Made by a program: the position numbers and the translations under genes
Notes under the pieces: model-generated
Database searches by the model: none
Told to the model about the DNA's origin: nothing
What the model saw: the letters and a program-made list of their open reading frames with translations, nothing else
From: Lumbricus rubellus
Lineage: Eukaryota > Annelida > Clitellata > Crassiclitellata > Lumbricidae
Assembly: GCA_945859605.1 (NCBI GenBank)
Contig: OX243822.1
Span: 20,540,341-20,604,340 of the forward strand
DNA: 64,000 nt
Direction: 5' to 3'
Shown: positions 41,060 to 50,968 of the stretch, piece by piece
How positions within the stretch are numbered: the stretch's first letter is position 1
How the letters are laid out: each line of letters starts with the position of its first letter

Positions 41060-41755
41060 ATCCTCTGTGCATCAACATTAGCCTACACTAGACATGCAGC
41101 TGATTTCCGACCTGATTCTGCTAGAATCAGTCCGAAGCTATTTTTCATTAAATGCCAGGGCCCAATTACATGGAACTCCTTACCACTAGATATAACCTCC
41201 CTTCCAACTTTGAGCAGGTTTAAGAGAGCTCTTAAGTTATATCAAACTGAAGAATGATCATTGAACTGTATTAACCTGAGATCTTTATCTTAAAGTATTC
41301 TGGAGCATGATCTGACCTGCAGAGTATCATACAGTGTTTTCCCTTTTGCCACAGCTGTTCTGACCTTTATTTGCTAATATGATCACTTCAGTTTGGATAT
41401 CTCAAGTCTCTTTTTCTTTTTCTTTCTTAACTGACTAGCACTTACCCATATGTTTGCACTGAGATAATTAGTTAAGCTATATGTATTGAATCTGTTTACA
41501 ATGTCTGATCTGCCATTCCACCAACGACTGATACTGGGGTTCCTCTGATAGCGGGACTTGTCCCTTTGGGGTTCCCCTTTAAGTGCTCAACCGTATGCGA
41601 TCCTTTGCTTTATAATGTAATGTTTATTCTTATGATACGCTGTTTATTCTATCTGTTATGTTAATCATTAATGTTATTGTTGTTATTCTGTTTTTTGTTT
41701 TGTCTTGATCAATGTGCTACGGTTGTTGCCTTAATAAATGGTATTTGATTGATTT
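41060..41755 (+). pseudogene. LINE 3' fragment (CR1/L2-like)
   Basis: The plus strand encodes an FFIKCQGPITWNSLPLDITS-like peptide with LSRFKRALKLYQ, the GPxxWNxLP...FKxxLKxYL end of CR1/L2-like proteins, followed by a long 3' UTR-like tail ending TAATAAATGGTATTTGATTG. It stands at the border of the minus-strand LINE (41757 on) and is absent from unit 1. Confidence 0.6.
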
Positions 41756-41756
41756 G

Positions 41757-42960
41757 AGCATGGTCAGCCATGCATAGTTGTTCATGTCGGACCCTATCAA
41801 AGGCTTTAGTAAAGTCAATTAAACAAAAGTAAGGAGGTTGATTCCTTTCTCTTGCTTTATCTAGTATGAGCTTATGGTTCAATATCTGGTCTCTCGTTCC
41901 TCTTCTTTACCTAATCTCCGCCTGTTTATGAGAAATCGGGCTTGCATTGCATCCGGTCTAGCATCACGCGCAACAAAATATTGCTCGCATGTGAAACCAG
42001 TGCGATAGTTCTGTAATTTTCACACTGAAGTGGCTCACCCTTTTTTGCGAAGCGGGATAAACGTTGATTGAGTTCACTCTTCTGGGCATTTTCACGTCTT
42101 CCACACTATCGTGCAAATCTCGTGTAGTTTGGTCATTGTCATCTCTCCTCGAAATCTTAAGAGTTCACATCATCCGGTCCTGGTACCCTTCGTGGTGCCG
42201 ACTTCATTATTGCTCGTTTGATTTCTTCCTTCAACGGTGGTGGTTCCCTTTCTTGAATGTCAATATCTACATTTTCGGCTTCTTCGCTGTATAATAGTTG
42301 CTAGCAGTATTTTCTCCATCTCTGATTCATATTCTCTGGTTCAACAAATTTCTTGCCTGTGACATCTTTAATGGCCATGGTACAAGGGACGAACGAACCA
42401 ATGAGTCGCTTCACTGTTTGGAAGACTGTTTGCTGCTACCTTTCCCCCGCTTTCTTCTAATTCACTAAACAGTGTTTCTAACCCTTCCTGCTTGTCCTTT
42501 CGCAGTCTTTTCTGTGCATCGCCTCGCAGTATTTTGTATTCCGTGGGTGATTTTGATTTTTGTTTTTTCTATACCAATTCCAAAGTGTCTTTTCAGATCC
42601 AGTTCTTGTGCTTATGACGGTCTTTACGCTTTGGCATAAAGTAGTTTCCTCCAGTTGTCGCCATAGTTCGTTCGGTGTTCTCGATTCGTCTATTCCTTCC
42701 AGTTCTTTAACCCTCGAGTGCCCAAGAGGGGGGCGACCCGACCCTAGGCCTGTTTTTCCCGGATAGTTTCTTAGAGGATGTGTCTACAACATTGCTGCGA
42801 ATAAAGTAGTTTCCTTCCGTTGTCGCCATAATTCGTCCGGTGTTCTCGCTTCGTCTATTCCTTCCATTTCTTTTAAACCTGCTTGTGACTTCCAATTGAT
42901 ATTGTTGCTCAACCTGGTAATTTTTTAGTTTCTCAAGATCCAAGAGTAACGGTTTGCTCA
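41757..42960 (-). pseudogene. LINE reverse-transcriptase fragment, minus strand, unit 2
   Basis: Homologue of 18415-20000 in intron 4, with the same TTTAGTAAAGTCAAT...CATGTCGGACCC order. It has small deletions and an inserted tract near 42720 (GTGCCCAAGAGGGGGGCGAC). It lacks the MITE that interrupts unit 1. Confidence 0.65.
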
Positions 42961-43149
42961 ATCGCTTCTTTTTTTAATCTTAGCTCCGTTGTATTGCAGG
43001 CCGTCTGTTCTGCTAGCAGCTAGGATTGTTTAAGATAATTGAATCTCTCTACTGTAACTGGTTGCGGTCTCTCAACCGGATTGGTGAATAAACGGAAATA
43101 ATTAATTATAATTATTATAATATCTATTCGTGCAGTTTGTTTGATGCAG

Positions 43150-43342
43150 ATACCTAGGCTACATGGTGGATAACGCCTTCGCTGGGACGACCGTACTGAT
43201 ACACCTGGATAATGTTGAGTGTACGGGGGATGAAACGAACATTGGTTACTGCGCCCATCTTCCATGGGGAAATCACAACTGCCAACACAGCGAGGACGTC
43301 GCACTCAATTGCTCCAGTGTCGGTCAGTTCCGCAGCACTTAG
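43150..43342 (+). CDS. SRCR copy 2, exon 5 (second half of SRCR domain 2 and stop)
   Basis: After TTGATGCAG the exon encodes YLGYMVDNAFAGTTVLIHL, DNVECTGDETNIGYC, PWGNHNCQHSED and ALNCSSVGQFRST, then TAG. Four cysteines are present; the NCS at the last one is a potential glycosylation site. Confidence 0.88.
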
Positions 43343-43606
43343 CATTTTTTAGCTGGAAAACATGCATGCCGACATATCATGGGTATGTATGTGCACTGTG
43401 AATGTATTTAATTATAATTATGTGTGTATGTGTGTATATATAGAAATGCACATGTGCATGTACTATGTATGCATAAGTGTATGAATAATTGTACATGTAT
43501 AATTTGTATATGCGTATGTATATAGTTATGTATATAGATATGTATAATATTAATTAACTATACAGGTATACATATAAGCATGTACATATGTATTTATAAT
43601 TGTGTA

Positions 43607-44378
43607 CACTGTGTCCGGTTAAAAAGTAGCCTTCACAAAAAAGTGTCATAACTCGGTCAAAACGATTTGTCTGAAATTTTAAACACAGCAACAGTTACCA
43701 TATGTACATGAGCTTCCAAAGCCGTTTGCAAATATTCGCGATTTTGTCAAATTTATGAGCGTTTGCGTTGGAACACCAAAAAATTTAAATTTCCAACATG
43801 GAAAACCTGAAAGGAAGTGCAATTCAGCTATATATGGCGCTCAAAATGTCCTCCTCGTTCACGGACACATGACTGTAGACGTAGACGCTACTGTTTGATG
43901 GTAAGGTCTATGATCACTTGGTCAAACAGCTGCCACTCTTCAAACAGACACGTCCCGCGCCCTACGGTCATCGATGTCATGAATACGCGTGAACGAAAAA
44001 TGCGCTCCTCCAGTTCATGTACTCCGGATCAAGGTCTGGACTGCTGGACGACCACAGCTGTGGGATATGAAGCTGAGTGTCTCCCGGGACAGCTATTAAT
44101 CTACTGCGTCTACGGTCGTGTGTTCGTGAACAAGGAGAACATTTTGAGCACTAAGTATAGCTGAATTTCACCTCCGTTCAGGTTTTCCATTTTGGAAAGT
44201 TCAATTTTTCGGTGCTGCATTTGAAACGCTCCTAAATTTGACAAACTCACGAATATTTCTAATCGGTTTTAGAATCTCGTGTAAATGTGGTCACTGTTGC
44301 TGTGTTACAAATTTCAGACAAATCCTAAAAGTTCTGACCGAGTTATGACCCTTTTTGTGAGGGCTACCGGAAACAGTG
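43607..44378. mobile_element. Mariner-like element, CACTGTGTCCGG ends
   Basis: Ends CACTGTGTCCGGTTAAAAAG and (complement) CACTGTTTCCGGTAGCC, with TA on both sides (43605-43606 and 44379-44380). Subterminal GTCATAACTCGGTC is also inverted. A 115-codon frame inside (43817-44164) has no recognisable content. Absent from unit 1 (near 20590) and unit 3. Confidence 0.75.
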
Positions 44379-44434
44379 TAGATACGTATGTATATTGTAT
44401 AATGTTTGTAGGTGTATATGTGTGTATGTTTGGT

Positions 44435-44510
44435 GGCCCGGTAGAGTAATGGATAACACGCTGGCACAGAGTGCGAGAGGTAACGAGTTCGAGCCCCGTT
44501 GGGCGGACAT
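44435..44510 (+). mobile_element. tRNA-Arg-like short repeat, unit 2
   Basis: Same as 20615-20694: GTAGAGTAATGGATAACACG and AACGAGTTCGAGCCCCGTT. Confidence 0.55.
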
Positions 44511-44770
44511 TGTTACTATTAGGCCTATTATTATTCCCATGTAAATGAGATCCCTCGGGATTTCAAACAATTAGGCCTATATAACTATATTATGCTGCTG
44601 CTGATGATGATCAATCAATCAGTCACAGCCTTCAACGATCAATTAGCAGCCATGACCAAATGGACCGTCGCTCAATGCCGTTGCTGAGACTTGCTTCAAT
44701 GTAACACAGCACTCTAATGTCAATCAAACATATCGCAATCCATGACCATGTGGGACGCGGTGGTGTAGCG

Positions 44771-44985
44771 TGGGGCGCAGTGGTGTAGTGGGTATGTTCG
44801 TTGCCTTGCAGCCGGAAGGTTGCAGGTTCGAATCCACCTCAAGTCGCCTCGTTGTGACCTTGACCATGTTCTTCAGTCGCAATTGTTCAGCGCTTCGGCG
44901 TGAAACTCCGATGCAGTGTCCGCTCTGCAGTCAGGAGCGCCTCTGAGTAGCTTGCTTGAAGGGGCGCTGTAACGAGTGCACATAC
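44771..44985 (+). mobile_element. tRNA-derived SINE, plus strand
   Basis: It begins TGGGGCGCAGTGGTGTAGTG, has GGTTGCAGGTTCGAATCC, and ends with GCGCTTCGGCGTGAAACTCC then GAGCGCCTCTGAGTAG and GGGGCGCTGTAACG. It is the most complete copy in the window. The site at 63501-63680 is its unit 3 homologue, split by a LINE. Confidence 0.8.
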
Positions 44986-44999
44986 AAACAAACAATACA

Positions 45000-45690
45000 C
45001 ATAGCGGGGCGGCGGTCATAACCACTTCTGAAAGCAATGGTAAGTGGTAACTTGACTCCATCGCAAAAGTAAAAAGTCACCTCTTAACATTACTTGTGCA
45101 AATTTACAATAATTATGTTAAAGATAATCAAAATGAGTGCTGCTGCTCTGTTGCTTTTCGTTTTCAGTTGTTTAATCCAATCGCAAAGAAAAGACGAGGA
45201 AACTAACGAAATGATTTCAAATATTCTACTAAGGAACTTTTGTGACGATGATTATGCAAATAAAGATGCATTAAGTTACTTCTTTCAATGTTGTTTAACT
45301 TTCTTCATATTTTAGCTATGTTAAGCTACACGGTATTAGCAGCGTTGTAGCTTAGATAATTGCAAATATGAAGGACAACAACTACTGTTATCAGCAACAG
45401 GAGCTATAAGCTTAGATAAAGAACTCTGAGCCGAAACATTGTCATGTTTTGCAGAACTGCTTGTAGCATCCAGATACGGAAGCGTTTGTATACGATTGCG
45501 CATAAAATATTGGCTTGCAACATTAAAGCCATTAGTTTAGGTAGCAGCCAAGGGAAGACATCTTGTGAGTCGTGTAGGAGCATCACCACCTTTAGACATA
45601 GCAGAGACTTAGAACCATTTCAATCGTCTGTGTGTTGTAGTTACACGAACAATCCAAACCAATAAATAAAGTGTAGACCTATTACTCTAA
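45000..45690 (+). repeat. Conserved downstream module, unit 2
   Basis: Matches 1-760 and 20820-21480. Contains the small frame at 45094-45315, an acceptor-like CATATTTTAG before 45316, and AATAAATAAA at 45661-45670 as candidate polyadenylation signals. Confidence 0.7.
45094..45315 (+). CDS. Small hypothetical secreted peptide (uncertain)
   Basis: From the internal ATG at 45136 it would read MSAAALLLFVFSCLIQSQRK, a plausible signal peptide, then a short acidic part with CDDD and a final CC pair, about 60 residues in all. The upstream ATG at 45094 gives 73 residues. Against it: the same DNA in unit 1 (about 20940) and at the window start (about 220) is broken by frame changes and stops, and the T-rich stretch CTTTTCGTTTTCAG also looks like a splice acceptor. 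It may therefore be part of the 3' untranslated region of the SRCR gene. No family was recognised. Confidence 0.25.
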   Translation: MCKFTIIMLKIIKMSAAALLLFVFSCLIQSQRKDEETNEMISNILLRNFCDDDYANKDALSYFFQCCLTFFIF

Positions 45691-45779
45691 TGTGTCATCT
45701 TCATATCTGTCAGGTTTGCTTCTGTTTCAGTCCATTGCGAAGCCTAATCTGTTTTTATTCTTATTTTGTGGCATTTGCT

Positions 45780-45985
45780 ATAGCGCCCCTTCTAGTTCGT
45801 CACTCAGAAGCGCTCCCGACTACAGCGCGGACATTGTATCAGAGTTTCATGCCACAGTGCATGAGAATTATTGTGAGTGAAAAACGTGGTCAAGTTCCAT
45901 ACGCGGCGACCTGAGATGGATTCGAACTTGGAACCTTCCGGCTCCAGGGGACCGAACCATCCACTAAACCACCGCGCCCCATGCA
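45780..45985 (-). mobile_element. tRNA-derived SINE, minus strand
   Basis: Diverged copy: TGGGGCGCGGTGGTTTAGTG head on the minus strand, GTTCGAATCCATC B box, GGGAGCGCTTCTGAGTGAC tail. Homologous to 925-1132. Confidence 0.7.
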
Positions 45986-47080
45986 TGAAACGCTTCATGA
46001 GCATTTTTATTTGACGCTGTGTTAAATAGAGCTCGTAGACATCTTCATCGGCTTCACACCGTACACTTGTCCGCATAGTAGGTTAGCGTCAAACCGATTC
46101 AAAGACACAACAATAATTATTTGCTATGGACCTGACGCAATTTTGTAACTTTACAGTTTTAGGGAATAATAGAGTTTGAGTGCTTAGCTACCGGGTATCT
46201 TCACAAGTTTTCCGTTTAATGGAAGAAATAAATAGACCTAATGAGATAATTTCAAAAGCATGAAGGGCATCTATTTGCGGTGGATCAACTCAACTCATAT
46301 CATGCTACTGCTCGTATAACGCTCGCCTATTTCGCTAGGTGGCCACCTGCTCTCATTCCTCCTTCTTTCTTTCTCTTTTCTCAATAACACACGCGAATCA
46401 GCGCACTGTTGGTGGGATAATAAGTCAGACGTACTTTCCAAGCTATCTCGTTTGGATAAGATTTAGTGAGCCTCTTTCCTTCCTTGAAGGGTTCTGATAA
46501 TGTTAGGCCTGTAACTTCCACTCTAAGATTATAGTAAGATATCGAGCTCCTCCTCGTTTTTAACCAGGTACACATCGGCCGTAGGCTGGACATAGTACAA
46601 CGGTCGGTTGTGGAACGACGACCACACCTTCTGTTAGGTAGCCTACTTATCAGAGTCTATTTCCCACTCAACAGTTATAGGGAGGTCTCTCTCTCTCTCT
46701 CTTCAAGAAGCTGCACTATCACTGCCCCTGATTCCTTCCAGGGTAAGCTCTGACTCGTTATGTCGATGAATTAAGCTAGTCATCTGCTAATGTTGGCGCT
46801 CCATAAATGTTCCTATAGGCTACTGTCGGTGATTCTTTCCAATTTTCCCAACAGTCCTTCTTGACGATTTATCATCTCATCCAGAGTCGCTTCTATCTGG
46901 GAAAGCAGGAATCGCGTGTACGATTGCCAATGTGTTCAGAAACGGTGAGCATACTATCTAGAATGACGCTAAGGTCACGGACACTGGAGAGCAAAGTGAA
47001 AACGGGACTCTAGCTCTCTCTCTGCACGATGGACAAAGTCAAGCTTGAGAAGCTGATGCTACCTACTATTGCGTGAGCAC
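45986..47080. other. Intergenic, no recognisable gene
   Basis: The first 350 bases match 1140-1500. Later sequence contains a short CT repeat (46688-46702) and no coding content. Confidence 0.55.
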
Positions 47081-47232
47081 TGAATCGGAGTTTCACGCCG
47101 AGCGCATGAGCAGACATAAATGCGAGTGAAGGACTTGACCAAGGTCCCTACGCGGCGGCTTGAGGTGGATTCGAACTCGCAACCTTTAGGCTTCAATGCA
47201 CATAACAAATCCTACACCACCGCGCCCCGCAA
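47080..47232 (-). mobile_element. tRNA-derived SINE, minus strand, 5' part
   Basis: TGCGGGGCGCGGTGGTGTAG head and GGTTGCGAGTTCGAATCC B box on the minus strand. The tail is cut. Confidence 0.65.
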
Positions 47233-47245
47233 CTGAAAGACCCTT

Positions 47246-47282
<37 letters not shown>

Positions 47283-47285
<3 letters not shown>

Positions 47286-47716
47286 TAGCTGAACCCGGCC
47301 ACGCGTTGCTGTGGCTGAAAAGAGGCTCACCCTCCCCCTCCCTTTCCCTCCCCCTCCCCTCCCCCTCCCTCCGCTCCTTTCCTCCGCCACGCCGTCAAGG
47401 CCGCTTTGTGAAATTTTGAATCGCTTATGACGTCAGAGGACGCGACATCATTGATGTTTAGTCTGCTGTGTTTGGAGACATCGTTTGTGAAATGTGGCAG
47501 CCGTGTGGGACGTGTTGAATTTGTAAATGGCGGACGAACGGATTGCAAAGTTCACTTTTTGTGGAAACGATTGCGTTTTTTGGGGTGAAAAAATCTTAAG
47601 ACACGGTGCTATTTGAATGGAAGGTTTTGGTTAAATTTTCACAACAATCGGTGCGTAGCTTTCGGCGTGGTGTTAACAGGAACTATTGGAAAGTTTCATT
47701 TTATATATATATAGAT
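47283..47716. mobile_element. Repeat with ACTAGCTGAACCCGGCCACG start and TATATAGATT end
   Basis: It begins ACTAGCTGAACCCGGCCACG, has a CCCTCC-rich tract (47328-47380), a TTTTGTGGAAACGATTGCG block and ends (TA)n GATT. The relative at 59951-60365 shares start, C-rich tract and the TTTTGTGGAAA block. Such conserved starts are seen in terminal parts of RTE- or Penelope-like elements, but the clade is not proven. A (TA) tract of about 34 bases precedes it. Confidence 0.5.
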
Positions 47717-47859
47717 TACAGAACTATTACGCAATCCGTTGAGCACCTGTAACAAGCCTCCTCTAAAATCAGTTGTCTACATCTATGATAATATAGCGCC
47801 AGCAATATTAAGCGTACAATGATAGGCCCTATAGCTTGATGCGTTTCGGCAGCAAGAGT

Positions 47860-48060
47860 GAACGAACAAAAGAAAATGCAAACTGCAAAAAGGAATCTAC
47901 AGGAAATTACAACTGTTTATCCAGACATAATAGACGACTCCAGAAAACTCAAGATTTTGGTGTTTGGTATTATGGAAGGGACGAAAATAAGGGGACGTCT
48001 CTTCGGAGAATGGAAGGATGACATCGCGGAATGGGGGGAAACAGATCACTGCTGCAATTG
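47860..48060 (+). pseudogene. LINE C-terminal fragment
   Basis: The plus-strand frame reads KLKILVFGIMEGTKIRGRLF and GEWKDDIAEWGE, the GRxxxEWxDDIxxW tail of non-LTR polyproteins. Homologous to 2287-2400. Confidence 0.6.
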
Positions 48061-49330
48061 AGCCATATAACAACAGAAACAGACAAAATTAATAGACGGA
48101 GATGATACAAAAAGCATCAAGCACCTACGGGAGATGAACCCATGGACATTGATGATTATGAAACTGTAGGCTAATATTGAGAAGTTTAATAAAACGCCAC
48201 AAATGTTACAGAAACCAGAGGCCAATCTAAGGTGTGCACTGTGCAGGCCAACAGTAGATTAGGGCCTATCTGCATGGGTATATGCCACATCCTAACCCGT
48301 GAGTCGACGCAAAATAATTATGCAGGCCAACGTGATTCGAAATGGTGCCTAAATAATGTACACCAATCTTTGCGATCAAATTCCCGCAGTGCAATCTTGT
48401 TTCTTGTGAGACATCATCATCATCATTTCAAAAATTTATATAGCGCCTCTTCAAGAAATTCACTCAGAAGCGCTCCCAGTCCAACCACGGTGAAACAAAA
48501 AGTTTTAAGGAGCTTGTAGAACACTGACGAGACGTTATCCATTCTGCAATTACGATTAGATCTCAACGGCTAATCTGTGGTCCATATTTTTTTCATAGTA
48601 AATATGTGAAGTGGCAGCGACCTTAGTTTGTTATGTAATTATTTTTTATGTCAAGCCGCTTTTCAAAGAAAAATGTTTTTGCTAAATACTGCGCAGAAAA
48701 TGTTATAAACATTTTCTCTGGGACCCTTGCGGGTTCCAAAAATCAGATAGGATTTTCGAAAGATTTGTTTCCTATATTTCAATGCCAAAAATGTGAATGC
48801 CATACCATTTTTCAGTTTGAACAGACAGCTTCGGTAATTAGTTTAATCTGATAAATATTCTATGGTGTGATGACGACAATGAAGCAAATAATGGCAAAGA
48901 TGTAAAGGCCTACAAAAGACCCTGCTGCTGTGTCCAAGAAGCAAAGACAGAAGTGCGTACAGCGTGTGACTCAAACGTGTGCAGGGAGCACAGTCTTTCA
49001 GGTGTTTATGTGCACAGACTGCATGTGAAGATGAAAGCAAGGCAAGAATATTGCACTAAGATTATTAGAACGTTCAATTTACCAAAGTAACCTAATTCAG
49101 AGGAAACGAAATGTTGAATACGATAGTAGCATAGGCCTAAAGACTGACATAAAGTTTAATATCCGTGCTCAATGAGTTACTTACTTGCAGACTTTTGCAT
49201 GATTTAGTTAGTAAGCTTATAGCTTAAAACAGCAGAAATAGAGGAGAATTGAATTCATCATCGATGTCGTTTTTGCATAATATTATTAAGATATTACAAC
49301 AGTGTAGTGAGCTATTACGTCAGTTTCTGC
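48061..49330. other. Intergenic DNA upstream of copy 3
   Basis: A SINE tail in antisense (48428-48480, ATATAGCGCCTCTTC...GAAGCGCTCCCAG) and a block from about 48940 matching 3220-3620 of unit 1. No gene is seen. Confidence 0.55.
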
Positions 49331-49574
49331 ACGTTATCTGTTGAGAGTAAAACACCTGTTCCAATCACAAACCGGTGCATTTCAGGCCTTCTGACAGAGG
49401 TATTGACCCCTATTAGGTTAATCAGACGATCTTATCTGTTCTGATAACGTGGTTTGGAGGGAACAGAAAATACTATATAAATAATGCTGTTGACCGACTG
49501 TCACACTTCATTGAGCTACATTAGACTGACTATCGCACTTCATATATATATATATATATAGATCTACGTTGGAC
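49331..49574 (+). promoter_or_regulatory. Proximal promoter of SRCR copy 3
   Basis: It has ACGTTATCTGTTGAG, AACACCTGTTCCAATCAC, CTGATAACGTGGTTTGGA and AATACTATATAAATAATG (TATA about 49470-49478). A unique TA dinucleotide tract (49543-49560) lies just before the start codon, so the leader is longer than in the other copies. Confidence 0.6.
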
Positions 49575-49629
49575 ATGGGATCGTTTGGTTACGTCGCTTG
49601 TTGCTTCGCGCTTTTTGCTTTTTGTACAG
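49575..49629 (+). CDS. SRCR copy 3, exon 1 (signal peptide)
   Basis: The 55-base exon encodes MGSFGYVACCFALFAFCT plus one base and ends ACAG|GTTGGT, as in the other copies. Confidence 0.8.
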
Positions 49630-49882
49630 GTTGGTCAAATATTTTGCATGATGAGGAATCGTGAAGTGAAAGATCGGATGGAAGAAGAATGACCCCACTT
49701 TGGATCAGCGCGTATAGACTCCGCTTGCACTTTTTCATAAACATATGAAAACTGCTCTTCTTTTCCAAAATTGGGCTGTCAGCACTTCTGTGTGTTGCAG
49801 TTTTCTAGGAGATTGGCAATACATAGAGGCTCTGAATGGACGGATGAATTACAACAAGAAGAAGGAAGGGAATTTCAATTGG

Positions 49883-49887
49883 GTAGG
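49883..49887. other. Target-site duplication of LTR element 2 (left)
   Basis: GTAGG precedes the left LTR and recurs after the right LTR at 55077-55081. Unit 1 has the uninterrupted equivalent near 4197 (GGGTTGGGATGAAAGG). Confidence 0.88.
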
Positions 49888-50381
49888 TGTCAGCCACTCC
49901 TTTTACTAAGTGTTGACCTCCAGTCTCTTCGGTAGCTTTTTATATCGTTCTTCAGTGTCCTAAACTTACTCATACCATTAAACTGATTTGAATCTACTGT
50001 CTAGGTAAAGTTCTACAGTAATTCCTTATTCTACTTCAACGACAACGACGATAGGTTTTCCAAAGTATATTATAAACAAATCCAACGTAAAGATGAAACA
50101 GCAGCAACAACACGATAACGTCTATCCTTGCATTGTCATATCAACAACGACTCTTCTCTACTACAACTAAACAGCAACTACTATATTCATCACAGCCTAT
50201 CTCTTCACTCATTCCTCAGACTCTCATTCTTTCTCTCTATCCGCCGTCTTCCAGACAGTCGTCCAGACAGTCGTCTCAAGTCACGCGCCCAAACGCAGCT
50301 GCTGCACTCTGGCCCGTTTCGTCGCTGGCGTACAGACAATCGACTGGCCGCTGTACTAGGCCTACATTAAATACGCTTACA
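49888..50381 (-). repeat. 3' LTR of LTR element 2
   Basis: 494 bases from TGTCAGCCACTCC to ATACGCTTACA; no difference from 54583-55076 found by eye. Confidence 0.95.
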
Positions 50382-50402
50382 TTACCTCTTTCCTTTCTTT
50401 TA
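50382..50402 (-). promoter_or_regulatory. Polypurine tract of LTR element 2
   Basis: The minus strand reads AAAAGAAAGGAAAGAGGTAA just before the 3' LTR, matching the position in element 1. Confidence 0.8.
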
Positions 50403-50495
50403 AAGAGAGCTAATTATCTTTAAAAATTAGCGAACGTCCATTAATTACACAATACTAACAATTCTTACGCTAAATGCATCATAAAATATCTTACA

Positions 50496-50903
50496 CTATA
50501 ATCTAGATAAACAGTCAGCTACTACATTCAGCTTTCCCTTCTTGTAGTTCAACAGAATGTCAAAATTTTGTAATGATAATGACCATCTGACTAACTTAGC
50601 AGATTTCGACATTGATTCAGTCAAATAAACTAAAGGATTGTGGTCTGTGAACACATTAATCTTAGATATTATTATTGGATCTTTCAATTTGTTTAAAGCC
50701 CATATGATTGCACAGGCTTCCTTCTCAATCGTCGCCCATCTACTCTGTGTATCTGTCAGTTTCTGACTGATAAATGAAACAGGACGTTCTATCCCTTCAT
50801 TGTCCACCTGTGACAATACATCTCCCACAGCAAAATCTCTGTTAACACAATACAAATTAAATGGTTTACCAACCTCAAACATATATAAAATCACATTATG
50901 CAA
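50496..50903 (-). CDS. RNase H remnant of LTR element 2
   Basis: The 135-residue frame covers LYMFEVGKPFNLYCVNRDFA to VVADCLSRL. The first catalytic aspartate region reads YCVNRD where element 1 has YCDSSD, so the first Asp is lost. TIEKEACAIIWAL, FTDHNPLVYL and the last Asp remain. It is out of frame with gag-protease and lacks the RT palm, so it is unlikely to be active. Confidence 0.8.
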   Translation of the reverse strand: MHNVILYMFEVGKPFNLYCVNRDFAVGDVLSQVDNEGIERPVSFISQKLTDTQSRWATIEKEACAIIWALNKLKDPIIISKINVFTDHNPLVYLTESMSKSAKLVRWSLSLQNFDILLNYKKGKLNVVADCLSRL

Positions 50904-50968
50904 TCAGATCTGTTTCAGAAACAATTCTAAATATCTTAAAAGAATGTCCATTCAAATGATTAGGACAA

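Larger units (their letters stand above)
24167..43342 (+). other. SRCR gene copy 2: secreted protein with two SRCR domains (five exons)
   Basis: Exons are 24167-24221, 34631-34772, 35513-35694, 37726-37867 and 43150-43342, giving 714 bases and 237 residues with no internal stop and phases 1-2-1-2. Domain 1 spans about residues 22-124 and domain 2 about 129-229, six cysteines each. The 10.4-kb first intron holds a complete LTR retrotransposon in antisense. Compared with copy 1 the start of domain 1 lacks one leucine, exon 5 reads YLGYMVDNAFAGTTVLIHL, and the C-terminus is three residues shorter. LNCSS at the last cysteine creates an N-glycosylation sequon absent from copy 1. Function is inferred from the family: secreted recognition or binding protein. 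Confidence 0.84.
23985..46330 (+). repeat. Tandem segmental duplication, unit 2 (SRCR copy 2)
   Basis: Same order as unit 1: promoter, signal exon, four SRCR exons, tRNA-like repeat and downstream module. About 6.2 kb of the length is the LTR element at 26039-32230. It shares with unit 1 the CCGGTGTAAAGG palindromes, the GCGCCCATG MITE inside the LINE, and the RT-bearing LINE in intron 4, which suggests units 1 and 2 are closer to each other than to unit 3. Confidence 0.8.

Noticed and set aside
43817..44164. 115-codon frame inside the mariner-like element as a transposase
   Set aside because: No catalytic DDE/D pattern or helix-turn-helix could be recognised; too short.
44771..44985. Functional tRNA gene
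   Set aside because: A and B boxes are present, but the arms do not fold well and at least six dispersed copies share a non-tRNA tail, so it is a SINE.
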